Assembly (NCBI GenBank): GCA_918797485.1
Contig: CAKKNE010000003.1
Span: 868,001-932,000, forward strand
Direction: 5' to 3'
Origin: Pelagomonas calceolata
Lineage: Eukaryota > Sar > Pelagophyceae > Pelagomonadales > Pelagomonadaceae
Length of the DNA: 64,000 bases
Each line of letters begins with the position of its first letter. The first letter of the stretch is position 1. Below are positions 18,401 to 27,592 of this stretch, piece by piece. The translations under genes were made by a program, and so were the position numbers. The notes beneath the pieces were generated by a model that ran no database searches, was not told where the DNA came from, and saw nothing but the letters and a program-made list of their open reading frames with translations.

Positions 18401-20549
18401 TCACTTACTGTTAGTTGATCATGCCTCGGCCAATAAAGAGCAAATATTTACGAATTTGGGCGTGCAGCAGTGCGGCGAGTTCATGCACCGGGCGGACCCA
18501 TCGAGACCGCTGGGGCAGTTCGTATCTTTGATTTATAGATCCTGGGCCTTTGTACAAAGATCGCTCTTCGAAGAGTACCGCACGGACGATGGGATTGCCT
18601 ACTGGTACAATCGGCGGACGGGCGAAACGCACTGGGAGCGGCCACTTGCCGATTGTGAGCAGCTGGGCGTCATGGATGGCGGGGTTAGAGTAGATTACGA
18701 GGACGATTATCGGGATCCGAAGATACCCGTAAAACAGCGGCCCACGCATCAGGTCCGGACGCTCATAAACAAGCACCACGAGGAGCCCGAGGAGGTCAAA
18801 GAGAGGCGAGACGCTGTGAATCGGGACATTAATGCTCGACGGGACAACGGTACGTTGCCGCCTAAAGAAAATGCTGACCCGGTGCAGGTGCGGACTCGAC
18901 CGACTCTTGAGGAGTTAAGTAGACGAAATAGGGACGCGAAGCCGCCCTCTGCTGGGTTGGCGGCTGCTCAACTCGGGAAGGATGCGACACCTGCTCGCGC
19001 TGTAGTAGGTAAAGATGAGACGCCGCCACCGACCGATCGGCCGGGCACGGCCGGGACCTTTCCTTCTCGCCCAAGTACGGCGGCAGCGACGCCGCCGTCG
19101 ACGGCGGCCACGACGACGCCGGCCCAACTCTCCGCTGCGGATAAGATCTCGAGCGAGATCGCGGCTGCGTTGCTCCCGGCCATCCAGCAAGGCACCACGA
19201 ATCCGTTAGATCTGTTGAAACTCGGCTTGGGCCTGGGCATGGGCCTCGGTGCGACCAATAGTGCGGCCTTCCAGCCGCCTTCATCTGATCCGCTTACGTC
19301 GGCGGCGAGGCGACGGTCCAATAGTATTTCGTCGGACGAAGGCTCAGTAGGCATTGTGGGCGAGGAACTGGGCCCGGAGGGTCGCATGGACCCGGAGCAC
19401 CTCAAAGATGCGGCGCAGCGACGTGATAATGCTCAGAAACTAGGCGTCCCGATCGGCGTACCCGGTAGCACGCTCCAAAATCCAGAAATGGACGAGCTGC
19501 CCCACGACGACGAAGAGGCGCAACGAGCGTACTACGAGAAGGAAGGCACGGACGAACTCACGACGACGGACGTGTTTCAAGGCGTGACCAAGGTTGAGTT
19601 GAGTGCGCCGCCCGACGAGGAGCTGCCGCCGCCGATCGTGTTCCTTGGTGATAGAAAGAAGGACATCGAGGGGACGGCTCCTGTAGTTGTTTACCCTGAT
19701 CAACACTTGGAGCGGGAGGCGTTGGCGCGAGGTTTCAGTACGCACGACGTGGCCGGGCTCGGGACGTCCTTCGTTAACGATGGGGTGGGCGAGGGCCAGA
19801 AGTACATTTCGTCTGAAATCCACAAGGATACTTTGCTGAGGAGAGCCGCGGAACCGCTACCGGAAGGGTTCTTCCAGGCGATCCACGCCACGCACGTCGG
19901 GACGGCTCAAGTCGACTATCTACCCTGGATCCCGAACCTGCCCCAGGCTAGACCGATCGGTCGCATCAAGCCGCGGCCCGCCGCCGAGGATTGGCTCGCC
20001 GTCGGCTTCGACCCTTGGTCTGCGGGCAAGGATCCTTTATCAATAGAATTTATTGGGTCATTGGCTGCGAAGGCCGAGCAGGTCTTGGAGCAGGCGCCGC
20101 AGAAGATCGAAGAAAGCTTCATCGATGTGACCGATAGACAAGGCATGGCGGCGCAAGAGGCCGAGGCCGCGCAACAGAACAAGTTGAGTGACGACTTCGA
20201 GCAGGTCGCTTCCTGGGCCCGCCATTCCAGATACAGGGATATAGAAAATGCCATGAACCAGCCCGACTGGATGTTACCGATTGACTACCAGGACGAGCTG
20301 GGCAATACTCTACTCAGTATCGCGGTACAGAACGGCAACAAGCGCATCGCAAAACTATGTCTCAGGAGAGGCGCGAACGTCAACCTGCCGAACAACACGG
20401 GGCAAACAGTATTGCACTACGCCTACGCGTATGGGTTCGAGGATCTGGCCGAATACTTGAAGTCGAAGGGCGCCGACGATCGCCCGAAGAACGCGGACGG
20501 CCTGACGTGCTACGAGGGGTTGTCCATGGAGGAGATCGAGCAGATCTAA
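15462..20549 (+). CDS. large IQ + double WW + ankyrin scaffold protein
   Basis: A 1695-residue single exon. An IQ motif at about 164-185 (AALMVQRNYRGKLGKRAYD) is followed by a WW domain at about 198-229 (SWYFNTMTQQSQWDAP). A middle domain has clustered Cys/His (CFNCWSSGRRNCKIH). A second WW domain lies at about 1034-1063 (AYWYNRRTGETHWERP), then a Pro/Thr-rich low-complexity stretch, then ankyrin repeats at about 1606-1686 (GNTLLSIAVQNGNKRIAKLC, GQTVLHYAYAYGFEDLAEYL). The IQ motif implies calmodulin binding, the WW domains Pro-rich partners. Similar architectures occur in stramenopile proteins, some flagellar; the presence of SPEF2 and DNAAF3 makes that worth testing. ATG at 15462 chosen; upstream frame starts only with TTG. 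Confidence 0.75.
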   Translation: MKDYFRKSKADPLLAATVIPGWTEELASLDAETTRLLADVRGDKRPRKDTSRAAKDKLDSQPVVTKRKTPKKKKRVKRVTPPPEEPPTAPSRTEIERANIEFTQQASEVHEGADSYIPDVGVRLQHLADERKRLAVIARANAERAVQRAYASTERKARSHRLAEDEAALMVQRNYRGKLGKRAYDLEREERHLHEQIEKRWVEVCDRDTGESWYFNTMTQQSQWDAPTSMTGVVPTTDETVTLPPLKPVIPQDVERPSTSSSLSEQRELARASLELPADPIQDPVRHSVERKKKYIPSLEALHTSTGSEAPARIPSPQARPPEPGSALYEGEEHPLREPRQQSRGGEGPLFLPNGRARKEALKAAVAETLQTKKFDSVETLMNSHRDQLRREASMLEYAVSEGIVDTDSREKIFGDDRPRMSAVSVLMKNSEIAAKKQQARLDQYKWKDKTMALRHVEHDGFGAPPDSDAPPKPDPALLLGEEVPDFSSDKPQKICFNCWSSGRRNCKIHAIEEDFTDASKSMLMCQNWNLEDLERRYRSEEIQELFQKSVSSLRYCQERKCFIATVEQKHPIYRLLFAQVGKCNFTMRRKLHTRVWIASLVEELRCGKIKVPGAKDSGNMLRLRNTLMNGIFVRGFTRKTRHRRPLAPVTGTSFPEVTGRQTYLLEYDTPGKQILKWHPVWRGAGPDFPEKYNQTEYAFILSPPLPYPDKLYQPQVYPLPAPRTIPMPEPTYSHDAAPLARNRFVEENHAVAWFERFAAAMTRDSVNAAMSTVRTLSPVAGMALLRRTKYPSPHTVKFATFARKPTPGNRAVGGLAAELTLYQLVQAVVPPQFGNFSVMERQAIVSEISAEITAAFPTYAVLPIAQVFVSRALEHILNYRKVPTICIATVVLRFQRHYFGKNREFQTGESSDVGFRTSCHAAGFEHIVITETHLRTFLPSDEIAEPNAPGANETNTTKVDHTYPFCEPSSRNNTTLDFYHLLLVDHASANKEQIFTNLGVQQCGEFMHRADPSRPLGQFVSLIYRSWAFVQRSLFEEYRTDDGIAYWYNRRTGETHWERPLADCEQLGVMDGGVRVDYEDDYRDPKIPVKQRPTHQVRTLINKHHEEPEEVKERRDAVNRDINARRDNGTLPPKENADPVQVRTRPTLEELSRRNRDAKPPSAGLAAAQLGKDATPARAVVGKDETPPPTDRPGTAGTFPSRPSTAAATPPSTAATTTPAQLSAADKISSEIAAALLPAIQQGTTNPLDLLKLGLGLGMGLGATNSAAFQPPSSDPLTSAARRRSNSISSDEGSVGIVGEELGPEGRMDPEHLKDAAQRRDNAQKLGVPIGVPGSTLQNPEMDELPHDDEEAQRAYYEKEGTDELTTTDVFQGVTKVELSAPPDEELPPPIVFLGDRKKDIEGTAPVVVYPDQHLEREALARGFSTHDVAGLGTSFVNDGVGEGQKYISSEIHKDTLLRRAAEPLPEGFFQAIHATHVGTAQVDYLPWIPNLPQARPIGRIKPRPAAEDWLAVGFDPWSAGKDPLSIEFIGSLAAKAEQVLEQAPQKIEESFIDVTDRQGMAAQEAEAAQQNKLSDDFEQVASWARHSRYRDIENAMNQPDWMLPIDYQDELGNTLLSIAVQNGNKRIAKLCLRRGANVNLPNNTGQTVLHYAYAYGFEDLAEYLKSKGADDRPKNADGLTCYEGLSMEEIEQI

Positions 20550-20580
20550 GTAGCTCGGTATGTGTAGTTCTTTGTCTTAG

Positions 20581-21513
20581 TTAGGCGCTGCCCGGCAGCG
20601 GCGCTTCGCGGGCGCGGAGCGCGGCTCGCGACTCTTCCAAGCAGCGTTCAATCGCCCGCGCGGCTGGGTGCGCGCCACCGAGCACGCGCCGCGCGGTCCG
20701 CAACGTATCCTCGAGTGTCGCCACGACCTCGCGGAGATCGTCGAGCGTGGCGTCGGGGTCCTTGTAGAGCGCCTTCGCGTAAGTCCACCTCAGCCTGAGC
20801 GTGACCTCATTATTCTCCCCGAGGACGCGTCGCGCCACGGGCATCACTTTTAGCAATAGTGACTTGGCTTCCTCGCAGCGCTCTAGAGTAATAAGGAAGC
20901 CCGCGTAGTTGTTGGCTTCTAAAAGAGTGTCGCTATGTTCTTTTCCAAGGAGTTTCAAAGTTCGAGAGTATACGTCTTGCCGCAAGCGCAGGCCTTCATC
21001 AAGCCGTCCAAGTACTTCATACGTCAACGCAAGATTGCTCTGCATGGCGAGCATGTTGTACTCTGCATAGCCAAGTCGCCGCCCCATAGACAACTGGGCC
21101 TCATTCACGGACAATGCGTCCGCGTGGTGTTCTGCACTAGATAAACCGAGCCCAAGCTGGTTCATCGCAACTTGCCGTAGCTTATCTGTCTCTGGCCGGT
21201 CCACGTACGTCTTCCAGCAGGCCCACCCGAGCGCGCACCGCACGACGCCGTGATACTTCTGCTCGCACAGGCTGCACTCGGACCACCTCATCCACCTCGC
21301 ATTCACCACCTTCTCGCCCAAATTGTTCTCCTCGGCCTCCGCGAGCAGAATCTTCGCCTGCTCCGCCAAGCACGACACATGCGCGAAACCCGCCGTTCCG
21401 CGGCACGCACACCCACGTACGAGGCCCTCCTTTGTCTTCCAGTGGAGGGCTTGCGTGCAGATGAAGCAAGTCTGGCCCTTCGTGTCCTCGGCGCACGCCT
21501 CTTGCAGACAGCT
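20581..21513 (-). pseudogene. 5'-truncated MYND-RING-TPR family member (copy 1)
   Basis: The frame is open from an in-frame TAA at about 21514 down to the stop at 20581, with no ATG before the RING-like domain. It starts at a point equivalent to ~85 residues into the intact copy at 23235-24653 and keeps the Cys/His cluster TCFICTQALHWKTKEG, GCACRGTAGFAHVSC and CSLCEQKYHGVVRCALGWACWKTYV. Kinesin-light-chain-like TPR units follow (NMLAMQSNLALTYEVLGR, DTLLEANNYAGFLITLERCEEAKSLL), plus the family C-terminus (ARRVLGGAHP). The MYND zinc finger is absent. It may be a truncated relic or use an unseen upstream exon. Convergent with the ankyrin gene, 31 nt apart. Confidence 0.65.
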
Positions 21514-21549
21514 TTACGTCTAATTCACCGCCGGTGGGGCGCGGCGCGG

Positions 21550-22124
21550 CGCCGGAATCGCCGCGCGCTATCGCTTTATGTATAAGGAGACCACGCGCCG
21601 GCGCGCGGCGAGATCTGTGGCGTTTTTCGCCTCTGTATCGAACGTGTTTCGAGGGAAATGCCTCATTATGCGCATTTTGCCTGCACCCTCTTGGCGCGTT
21701 CCTGAGCCGTGACAGCCGCGGCAGAGGCGTGTCAGACACCACCAGACAGGTCACTCGCGGGTTCCTTGCATTCCAGCACCCGCGGGACTTGCACGTCGCG
21801 GAGAACAGGGGAACAGACACCCATCCCGCAGGCGTACGAGAACCCAGAGGATCCATCTTATGGGACATGCGAGAGGCGAACGGGGCTTCTCCGGCGACAG
21901 GGTGTCGCGGGCTAGCGGTAAGACACTAGCTCAATTCACGGAGGCTGTGTTTGCAGTTTGCAGAGCGGGCCACAGCGATTGACGCCACACCCTAGACCAA
22001 GGTTCGCGAAGACTCGATAGTGCTGCGACGCCGACGGAGCATTTCTGCGCGCATAGCAACGCGTCAGCAGCTCTTGCACAAGCACTGCAGCCTCAGCATC
22101 ACTTGATTACGCGGACGCGCAGCC
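21550..22124. other. intergenic region without a gene
   Basis: About 575 nt between the truncated TPR gene and the SET-like gene. Only a promoter palindrome (21911-21930) and TGCAG-rich sequence close to the 22125 start were seen. Confidence 0.5.
21911..21930. promoter_or_regulatory. GCTAGT palindrome, best-formed copy
   Basis: GCTAGCGGTAAGACACTAGC; the minus strand reads GCTAGTGTCTTACCGCTAGC. It is 195 nt upstream of the SET-like gene. Confidence 0.65.
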
Positions 22125-23204
22125 ATGCGCCTGTACGCTCCACTCCTCCTCGCGAGCACCACGACAGCCTTAAGTGGCGGCTTCGGCGGCGCCGCGAAGA
22201 CGAAAAAGAAGAAGAAAAACACCACACCCTTAGTGGAAGAGTCGGAAGCCTACGCGAAGCTGAGAAAGTGGGCCATCGATGGAGGCGCGACGCTCGACGG
22301 CGTGCGCGAGAGCAACGGCGCCTTAGTGGCGACGAAAGATGTCAAAAAGAACGGCGTCCTAGCGACTCTGCCGTCGGACCTAGCCTTAGCGTTATGCGAC
22401 CCCGACGAGGACGAGGCGGACCACGCGGCCTGTGCCAAGAATTTCTACGAGTTTAAGTACGAGGACCAGTTCGGCGACTACGTGGCCACGTTGCCGGACG
22501 CGCCGCCTTCACCAGTAGCGTGGTCCGCCGACGAGGTCGAAGCCTTGAAGTGGCCGCCTTTGATTGAGGAGGTCCAGGCGCGGAAGAAACGAGTTGATGA
22601 GGTGGCATCAGAAGCGTCGCTTCCCGCAGATAAGGTAGAGCGCCTCGCCGCGATCGCGGCGTCGCGCGCGTACGAAATTCATTTGGACAAGAAGGCCGAC
22701 TTGACCGAAGAAGAACGGAAAGAAGTCGAGGGCGCGGCCCAGATGTCCACAAAGGTCATCCGGTTGCTCCTACCCTTCTTCGACAGCGCGGCGCGCGCAT
22801 CTTCTCCCTCGTGCAAGGTCGAGGTCAAGGACCCGAAGAAGGACGACTCGACGTTTGTGTTGAAGGCCCAGAAGGCTCTGGCTGAAGGCGACGCCGTCAC
22901 CGTGCCCTACAACATCGGCGTGACTACTACTGCCGATGTCTTGTTGAATCATGGCGCTGTGCCCGCGTCGCGATTGGACGGCTCGTCGTACGCTGACGCG
23001 CGTCTGCTGGCGCGGCATCCGGATACGGATATCCCTGGCTCGCCTGCGGACGATCGGGCGGTGGCCGACGATTCATCAGCTTCTGAACCGTCGCGCGAGG
23101 CCGCTAGATTACGACTGTCCCTGAAGAACGCGAAGACGAACAAGAAGCACACGTCCTTCTTCAAGGCCATCAAGGCCGGCGGGCGCATCGGGGCGCAGAA
23201 GTAA
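22125..23204 (+). CDS. degenerate SET-domain (SETD3/Rubisco-LSMT-like) protein
   Basis: A 359-residue protein with a signal-like leader (RLYAPLLLASTTTALSGG) and a Lys run. The order of motifs follows the SETD3/plant LSMT type: LRKWAIDGGATLDGV, ALVATKDVKKNGVLATLPSDLAL, a helical insert with ASRAYEIHL, then KAQKALAEGDAVTVPYNIGVTTTADVLLNHGAVP, matching the post-SET segment (i.Y...sn.dLL..yG). The NHS substrate motif expected before it is replaced by FDSAARASSPSC, so methyltransferase activity is doubtful. If active it would methylate lysine or histidine on a protein substrate. The gene is convergent with copy 2 of the MYND family, 30 nt apart. Confidence 0.6.
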   Translation: MRLYAPLLLASTTTALSGGFGGAAKTKKKKKNTTPLVEESEAYAKLRKWAIDGGATLDGVRESNGALVATKDVKKNGVLATLPSDLALALCDPDEDEADHAACAKNFYEFKYEDQFGDYVATLPDAPPSPVAWSADEVEALKWPPLIEEVQARKKRVDEVASEASLPADKVERLAAIAASRAYEIHLDKKADLTEEERKEVEGAAQMSTKVIRLLLPFFDSAARASSPSCKVEVKDPKKDDSTFVLKAQKALAEGDAVTVPYNIGVTTTADVLLNHGAVPASRLDGSSYADARLLARHPDTDIPGSPADDRAVADDSSASEPSREAARLRLSLKNAKTNKKHTSFFKAIKAGGRIGAQK

Positions 23205-23234
23205 GTAGTTTAGTTACTCGCGGCGATGGCGTGC

Positions 23235-24653
23235 TCATGGCTCCGGCGTCTCGCGGGCGCGGAGCGCGGCTCGCGCGGCTCGCAAACACTGCTCAATCCC
23301 CGTCGTGAGTGGATGCACGCCGCCGAGCACGCGCCGCGCGGTCCGTTCCGTTTCCTCGAGCGTTTTCACGGCCTCGCGGAGATCATCGAGCGTGGCGCCG
23401 TCGGCCTTGTAGAGCGCCTCCGCGCAATTCCACCTCATCCTGAGCGTGGTTTCATTACTATCTCCAAGAATGCGTCGCGCCACCGGTTGTGTTTTGCGCA
23501 ACAGTGTCTTGGCTTCTGCGAAGCGCTTGAGACTAAGAAGGGAATACGCGTAGTTGTTGGCTTCAATGAGGCTATCTCTGTGCTCATCGCCGTGGAGTTT
23601 CAAAGTTCCAGAATATACGTCTTCTCGCAGGCGCAGGGCCTGTTCCATCCGTCCATGCCTTGCATATGTAGTCGCAAGATTGCTCTGCGTGTTGAGAATG
23701 TTTTCTTCTGTCGTGTCAAGGCGCCGCCTCATAGCCAACTCGGCCTCCCTCACGGGCAACGCGTCATCATAGTGTGCCGCGGCGCTTAGACCGTTCCCAA
23801 GCACCTCTATCGCCAAGCGCCGAGGCCAGTCCGCCTCCGGCCGCCCCACGTACGTCTTCCAGCACGCCCATCCGAGCGCGCACGCCACGGCGCTGTGGTA
23901 CCATTGCTCGCACATGCTGCATTTGTCCCACCGTCGCCACTTAGTATTGAAATCCTTGTCGTCCAAATTGTTCTCTTGTGAGCCGAGCATGCTTTCTTCT
24001 GGTGCGCCAAATCGCCGCTTCAATGACAACTCGGCCTCTTGCACGGACAACGCTTCCTCGAGGCGCCTTGCTTCCAATAGACCATTCCCAAGAACACTCA
24101 TCGCCAAGCTGAGAAGTTCTCGGTCCGTCTCCTGCCGCCCCACGTACGTCTTCCAGCACGCCCACCCGAGCGCACAGCACACGACGCCGTGGTAATCCTG
24201 CTCGCACAAGCTGCACGTATCCCACCGCCTCCACCTCGTATTCGCCGCCTCGACGCCCAAATTATTCTCCTCGGCCTCCGCGAACAAAATCTTCGCCTGC
24301 TCCGCCAGACACGACACGTGCGCGAAGCCCGCCGTTCCACGACAAGAACACCCGCGCACGAGGCCCTCCTTTGTTTTCCAATGCAACGCTTGCGTGCAGA
24401 TGAAGCATGTCTGGCCCTTCGTGTCGTCCGCGCACGCCTCGACCGCGACCGCGACGGCCTCCTTGTATTTTTTGTCGGCGTGGTATTTTTCCGCGTTGCC
24501 GCCGCGGTGGATCCGTTTACAAATCTGCTTGTGGCCGCGTCGCCAGTGGTCATGTTGGCAAGTCGAGTCACAGTAGCGGGTCCAACATCTAACACAACGC
24601 GGCGCGTTGTGGGCCAGTGGGGCGGCGCAGGCGGCGCATGTTGTGAGGATCAT
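23235..24653 (-). CDS. MYND zinc finger + RING-like + TPR protein (copy 2, intact)
   Basis: A 472-residue protein. The MYND finger lies at about 5-45 (CAACAAPLAHNAPRC, CWTRYCDSTCQHDHWRRGHKQIC). A RING-variant-like Cys/His domain at about 80-145 follows (CFICTQALHW, GCSCRGTAGFAHVSC, CSLCEQDYHG). Kinesin-light-chain-type TPRs run to the end (ENILNTQSNLATTYARHGRMEQALRLREDVY, DSLIEANNYAYSLLSLKRFAEAKTLL). The segment from ENNL through the second CSMCEQWYHSAVACALGWACWKTYVG to EAEL is an internal duplication of about 90 residues not present in the other two copies. MYND and RING-like domains suggest protein-protein or ubiquitin-related roles; the function is unknown. A promoter palindrome lies 63 nt upstream of the ATG. 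Confidence 0.75.
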   Translation of the reverse strand: MILTTCAACAAPLAHNAPRCVRCWTRYCDSTCQHDHWRRGHKQICKRIHRGGNAEKYHADKKYKEAVAVAVEACADDTKGQTCFICTQALHWKTKEGLVRGCSCRGTAGFAHVSCLAEQAKILFAEAEENNLGVEAANTRWRRWDTCSLCEQDYHGVVCCALGWACWKTYVGRQETDRELLSLAMSVLGNGLLEARRLEEALSVQEAELSLKRRFGAPEESMLGSQENNLDDKDFNTKWRRWDKCSMCEQWYHSAVACALGWACWKTYVGRPEADWPRRLAIEVLGNGLSAAAHYDDALPVREAELAMRRRLDTTEENILNTQSNLATTYARHGRMEQALRLREDVYSGTLKLHGDEHRDSLIEANNYAYSLLSLKRFAEAKTLLRKTQPVARRILGDSNETTLRMRWNCAEALYKADGATLDDLREAVKTLEETERTARRVLGGVHPLTTGIEQCLRAARAALRARETPEP

Positions 24654-24715
24654 TTTGCGTTGGCGTGATGCGGATGAGGGTCGCGTTGGGTCGATAGTGA
24701 ATTGCTTGGTGAATT

Positions 24716-24739
24716 GCTAGTGTCTTACATGCCGCTAGT
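24716..24739. promoter_or_regulatory. GCTAGT palindrome between divergent genes
   Basis: GCTAGTGTCTTAC-AT-GCCGCTAGT, 63 nt upstream of the MYND-RING-TPR start and 150 nt upstream of the 24889 ATG. Confidence 0.65.
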
Positions 24740-24888
24740 TAATCGCTCCCGGTGCTTCCTGCGCCGAACCACAGCGCGCGCACCGCCGCAGCACTCAAAG
24801 CGGGACTAGCAGGCTACAGTCCTTGCTCTTCTGCCGTTTCCGCACACCTGCGGCCTTCGAACACATCGATTTTACCTACCGGGTCAGC

Positions 24889-26427
24889 ATGGCCGCCACC
24901 AGAGCGCTACTGTTCCTTGCGCTGGCTGCGGGCGACCCCTCGCCGACCGTGCGGCCGACCATAAAGGCGACGCCACGCCCGGTTGCGGCTCCTACGACGC
25001 CGCGCCCTGTCGCGCCTCCCACAACGGCGCGGCCGACCGTAACGGCGCGGCCGACCGTGAAAGCGACCCCCCGCCCTGTCGCGCCTCCCACAACGGCGCG
25101 GCCGACCGTAACGGCGCGGCCGACCGTGAAAGCGACGCCGCGTCCGGTCGCCGCGCCGACGACGTTAAAACCCTCAGCACCTCCGACGACGGCGCGGCCG
25201 ACAGTCAAAGCTACGCCGCGCCCGGTTCCGCCGCCGACGACGCCGCGGCCCGTGGCGGCGCCGACGACGCTGCGCCCCACGATCAAGCCGACGGCCAAGG
25301 AAACCGCGCGGCCGACGCCTAGACCAGTTCAGACCGCCAAGCCGACGGTCAAGACGCCCGGCCCGACGCTCCTCCCGACGGCCCATTTCGATGGAGTCCA
25401 CCAGACCGATTCTACGATACGACCGGCCGTCAAGCTCTGGCTCGAAGACAACGAGGCCGCGTTGCACAAGTACGGGAACATCGAGGACTGGGACGTCTCG
25501 CAAGTCACGGATCTGTCGTACTTGTTCTGCGTGCGCCAGAAGGAGATGGAGGGCGACAAGCACTACAAGCACTGCGTCTTACCTGTTTACGCCAGAACCT
25601 TCGACTTTGATCTAAGCAGATGGGACACGTCGCGCGTCACGTCCATGCGCGGCACGTTCTCGTTCGCCCAAGGGTTTAATCAACCTCTCAATAATTGGCG
25701 CACATCCAGCGTGACGGACATGGACGAGATGTTCAGTGGCAAAGTGAGTGATCAGGAGGCGACGGGCTTCAACCAGCCCATAGAGAATTGGGACGTCTCC
25801 CATGTAAAGACGATGGAGCGCATGTTCAAGGACGCGGCCGTGTTCAACCAGCCCCTTAACAAGTGGAGCACGTCGTCCGTGACTTCATTGCAGGAGACCT
25901 TTAAAGATGCCGTGTCTTTTAATCAGCCGTTGCCCTGGGACGTTTCTCTTGTGACGAACGCGGCGGGCATCTTTCGGGATGCGGCTTCGTTTGACCAGGA
26001 CTTGGGATGGTGCCTCGCTTCAGGTGTAAACTTAGGCCTGGCCTTCTCGATGGCGCCCTGCGAATCTACAAGTTGCGGCGTCCAGGTCTTTCCGAACTGT
26101 ACTACTTCGCAGTCTCATCACCACCACGCCAAGAAGACAAACGAGGGCCCGTCGGCGGGCCGCGTCTTCCTGATCCTCTTCCTCGTCCTCATCGGTGCGT
26201 GGCTGCTGGTGCGGTGCTATTTCGTGTATGAAAGATCGCAGTCCCAACCGGTGATTGATGCCATGGAAGCGGAAGCCAGGGACTGCTACCGGCGCTACTC
26301 GAACGTCGCGTCGGACGTGGTGGCCTTCGTCCAGGAGCGCTGGGCGGCGTTGATGGGGCAGGAGGACGCGGGCGAGGGGCCGGCCTACGAGCTGCTCGAC
26401 GGCGGGAACTCGCCGGACGGGCTCTAG
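24889..26427 (+). CDS. DUF285 (BspA-like) surface protein with Pro/Thr repeat stalk
   Basis: A 512-residue type I membrane protein. A signal peptide (ATRALLFLALAAG) is followed by a Pro/Thr/Ala/Arg-rich stalk (about 18-165) built from ARPTVKATPRPV-like units. A DUF285 region at about 190-370 has 25-residue repeats such as FDLSRWDTSRVTSMRGTF, FNQPLNNWRTSSVTDMDEMF and FNQPIENWDVSHVKTMERMF. A Cys pair region and one transmembrane helix (FLILFLVLIGAWLLVRCYF) precede a cytoplasmic tail. DUF285/BspA repeats are common on microbial and algal cell surfaces and are thought to mediate adhesion or recognition. The ATG at 24889 gives the signal peptide. Confidence 0.8.
   Translation: MAATRALLFLALAAGDPSPTVRPTIKATPRPVAAPTTPRPVAPPTTARPTVTARPTVKATPRPVAPPTTARPTVTARPTVKATPRPVAAPTTLKPSAPPTTARPTVKATPRPVPPPTTPRPVAAPTTLRPTIKPTAKETARPTPRPVQTAKPTVKTPGPTLLPTAHFDGVHQTDSTIRPAVKLWLEDNEAALHKYGNIEDWDVSQVTDLSYLFCVRQKEMEGDKHYKHCVLPVYARTFDFDLSRWDTSRVTSMRGTFSFAQGFNQPLNNWRTSSVTDMDEMFSGKVSDQEATGFNQPIENWDVSHVKTMERMFKDAAVFNQPLNKWSTSSVTSLQETFKDAVSFNQPLPWDVSLVTNAAGIFRDAASFDQDLGWCLASGVNLGLAFSMAPCESTSCGVQVFPNCTTSQSHHHHAKKTNEGPSAGRVFLILFLVLIGAWLLVRCYFVYERSQSQPVIDAMEAEARDCYRRYSNVASDVVAFVQERWAALMGQEDAGEGPAYELLDGGNSPDGL
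25005..25142 (+). repeat. 69-nt in-frame tandem repeat in the stalk
   Basis: Two near-identical 69-nt units starting CCCTGTCGCGCCTCCCACAA (25005 and 25074) encode 23 residues each. Shorter diverged units flank them from about 24940 to 25310. Copy number probably varies between strains. Confidence 0.8.
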
Positions 26428-26530
26428 TCGACGGCGTCAACGCGGCCGCCCTTTGTATCTATCCTATCCCTGTGATATCCCTCCCGAAGTAAGGACGATC
26501 ATCGTAGAGAATAGTACATAGACCGCATTA

Positions 26531-27592
26531 TTACGTGCCCGGTTTCTTGGACCCCCGGGATCGCGCCTTCGCAGGCGCTTTTGCCCTTGCGGGCGCGGGC
26601 GCGGCGGCAGGCTTCCGACGTGCGGGCGCCGGCGCCGGCGCCCGACGAGCGGCAGCACCTTTTGCGGGCGATTTGCGGCGCGCCGGCGCCGGCGCAGGTG
26701 ACTCCTCCGGCAGGGTGCCGAGCGCCCGCGCCGCGTCGCCGCTCCTCAACCACGCCGCGGCGTCGTTCTCACCATTCTCAGGAGGAGCGCCGCCCCAGAA
26801 CCGTTGCAACTCACCGTCGCGCCGCTTCTCCGCTTCGAGTAATGTAGCCTCGAGCTCCTCCTGGGCGATGGCGTCCTCCTTCGCGTCGTCGGCACTTCTC
26901 GAGGTCCGCCGCGGGTTGACGTCGTCGGCCCCGAACCCGCTCAGGTCCACCTGCGGCCCGCCCTCCCAGCGCCGTCGCTGCTCGTTGAACGTCATCGAGA
27001 GGTCGCCGGCGGACCAGCTCGCCGCGCGCCGCGGTCTGAGTGAGGGCGCGGCGAGGCCCGCGACGGCCGCCGCGAGCTGATCTTCATCCAAACCGGCGTG
27101 CGGGTCCTCGGACACATTGTTTTCCGTGTGCCGCGATAGGATCGGAGACAGCTCGTCGACGGACTCCAACCGGCCGGGGCGCTCGGGCGTCGCCACGCGC
27201 TCGACCCACGTCCGGCCCGCGAGCTGGCGGAGGAACGGCGTCGCGTAGGCGTCGCCGACGGCCGCCGGCGCCGTCGCGCGGCGCCGCGGCGCGGGTGCTG
27301 GTGGTGGAGGTGTCGGCGGCGGCGGCGGCTCATCGTCCCCGGTTTCCGAGAAGCCGGCCGTCGAGGGCGTCGGCGGCGTTAATGGCGTCGACGGCGTGGC
27401 AGGTGGTGCTGGTGCCGGTGCTCGTCGCCTCGTCGTGGTCGCCGCTGGTGCTGGCGCTGGAGCGCGCCGTCGTGTCGTCGCTGCCGCGGGCGCCGGCGCC
27501 GCCGCTCGCCCAGCGCGTCGTCGTGTTGATGATGCCGCGGGTGCTGGTGCAGCGCCCGCGCGCCGCGCTCGGCTCGGTGCTGCCGGGGCCAT
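26531..27592 (-). CDS. low-complexity Ala/Pro/Arg-rich protein, unknown
   Basis: A 353-residue protein from the first ATG. The first 90 residues are repeats of TTRRRAPAPAPAA type, the C-terminal 70 residues APAPARRKPAAAP type with an Arg/Lys end (nuclear or nucleic-acid binding is plausible). Only the middle looks globular or peptide-like: AGDLSMTFNEQRRRWEG followed by GPQVDLSGFGADD, then a helix with KEDAIAQEELEATLLEAEKR. The FNEQRRRWEG...LSGF segment is the best handle for a search. The frame continues upstream only from TTG. It shares a 351-nt divergent region with VPS41. Confidence 0.6.
   Translation of the reverse strand: MAPAAPSRARRAGAAPAPAASSTRRRAGRAAAPAPAAATTRRRAPAPAPAATTTRRRAPAPAPPATPSTPLTPPTPSTAGFSETGDDEPPPPPTPPPPAPAPRRRATAPAAVGDAYATPFLRQLAGRTWVERVATPERPGRLESVDELSPILSRHTENNVSEDPHAGLDEDQLAAAVAGLAAPSLRPRRAASWSAGDLSMTFNEQRRRWEGGPQVDLSGFGADDVNPRRTSRSADDAKEDAIAQEELEATLLEAEKRRDGELQRFWGGAPPENGENDAAAWLRSGDAARALGTLPEESPAPAPARRKSPAKGAAARRAPAPAPARRKPAAAPAPARAKAPAKARSRGSKKPGT

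Noticed and set aside
24940-25310. Satellite DNA
   Set aside because: The tandem units are multiples of three and encode the Pro/Thr stalk in frame, so this is a coding repeat.
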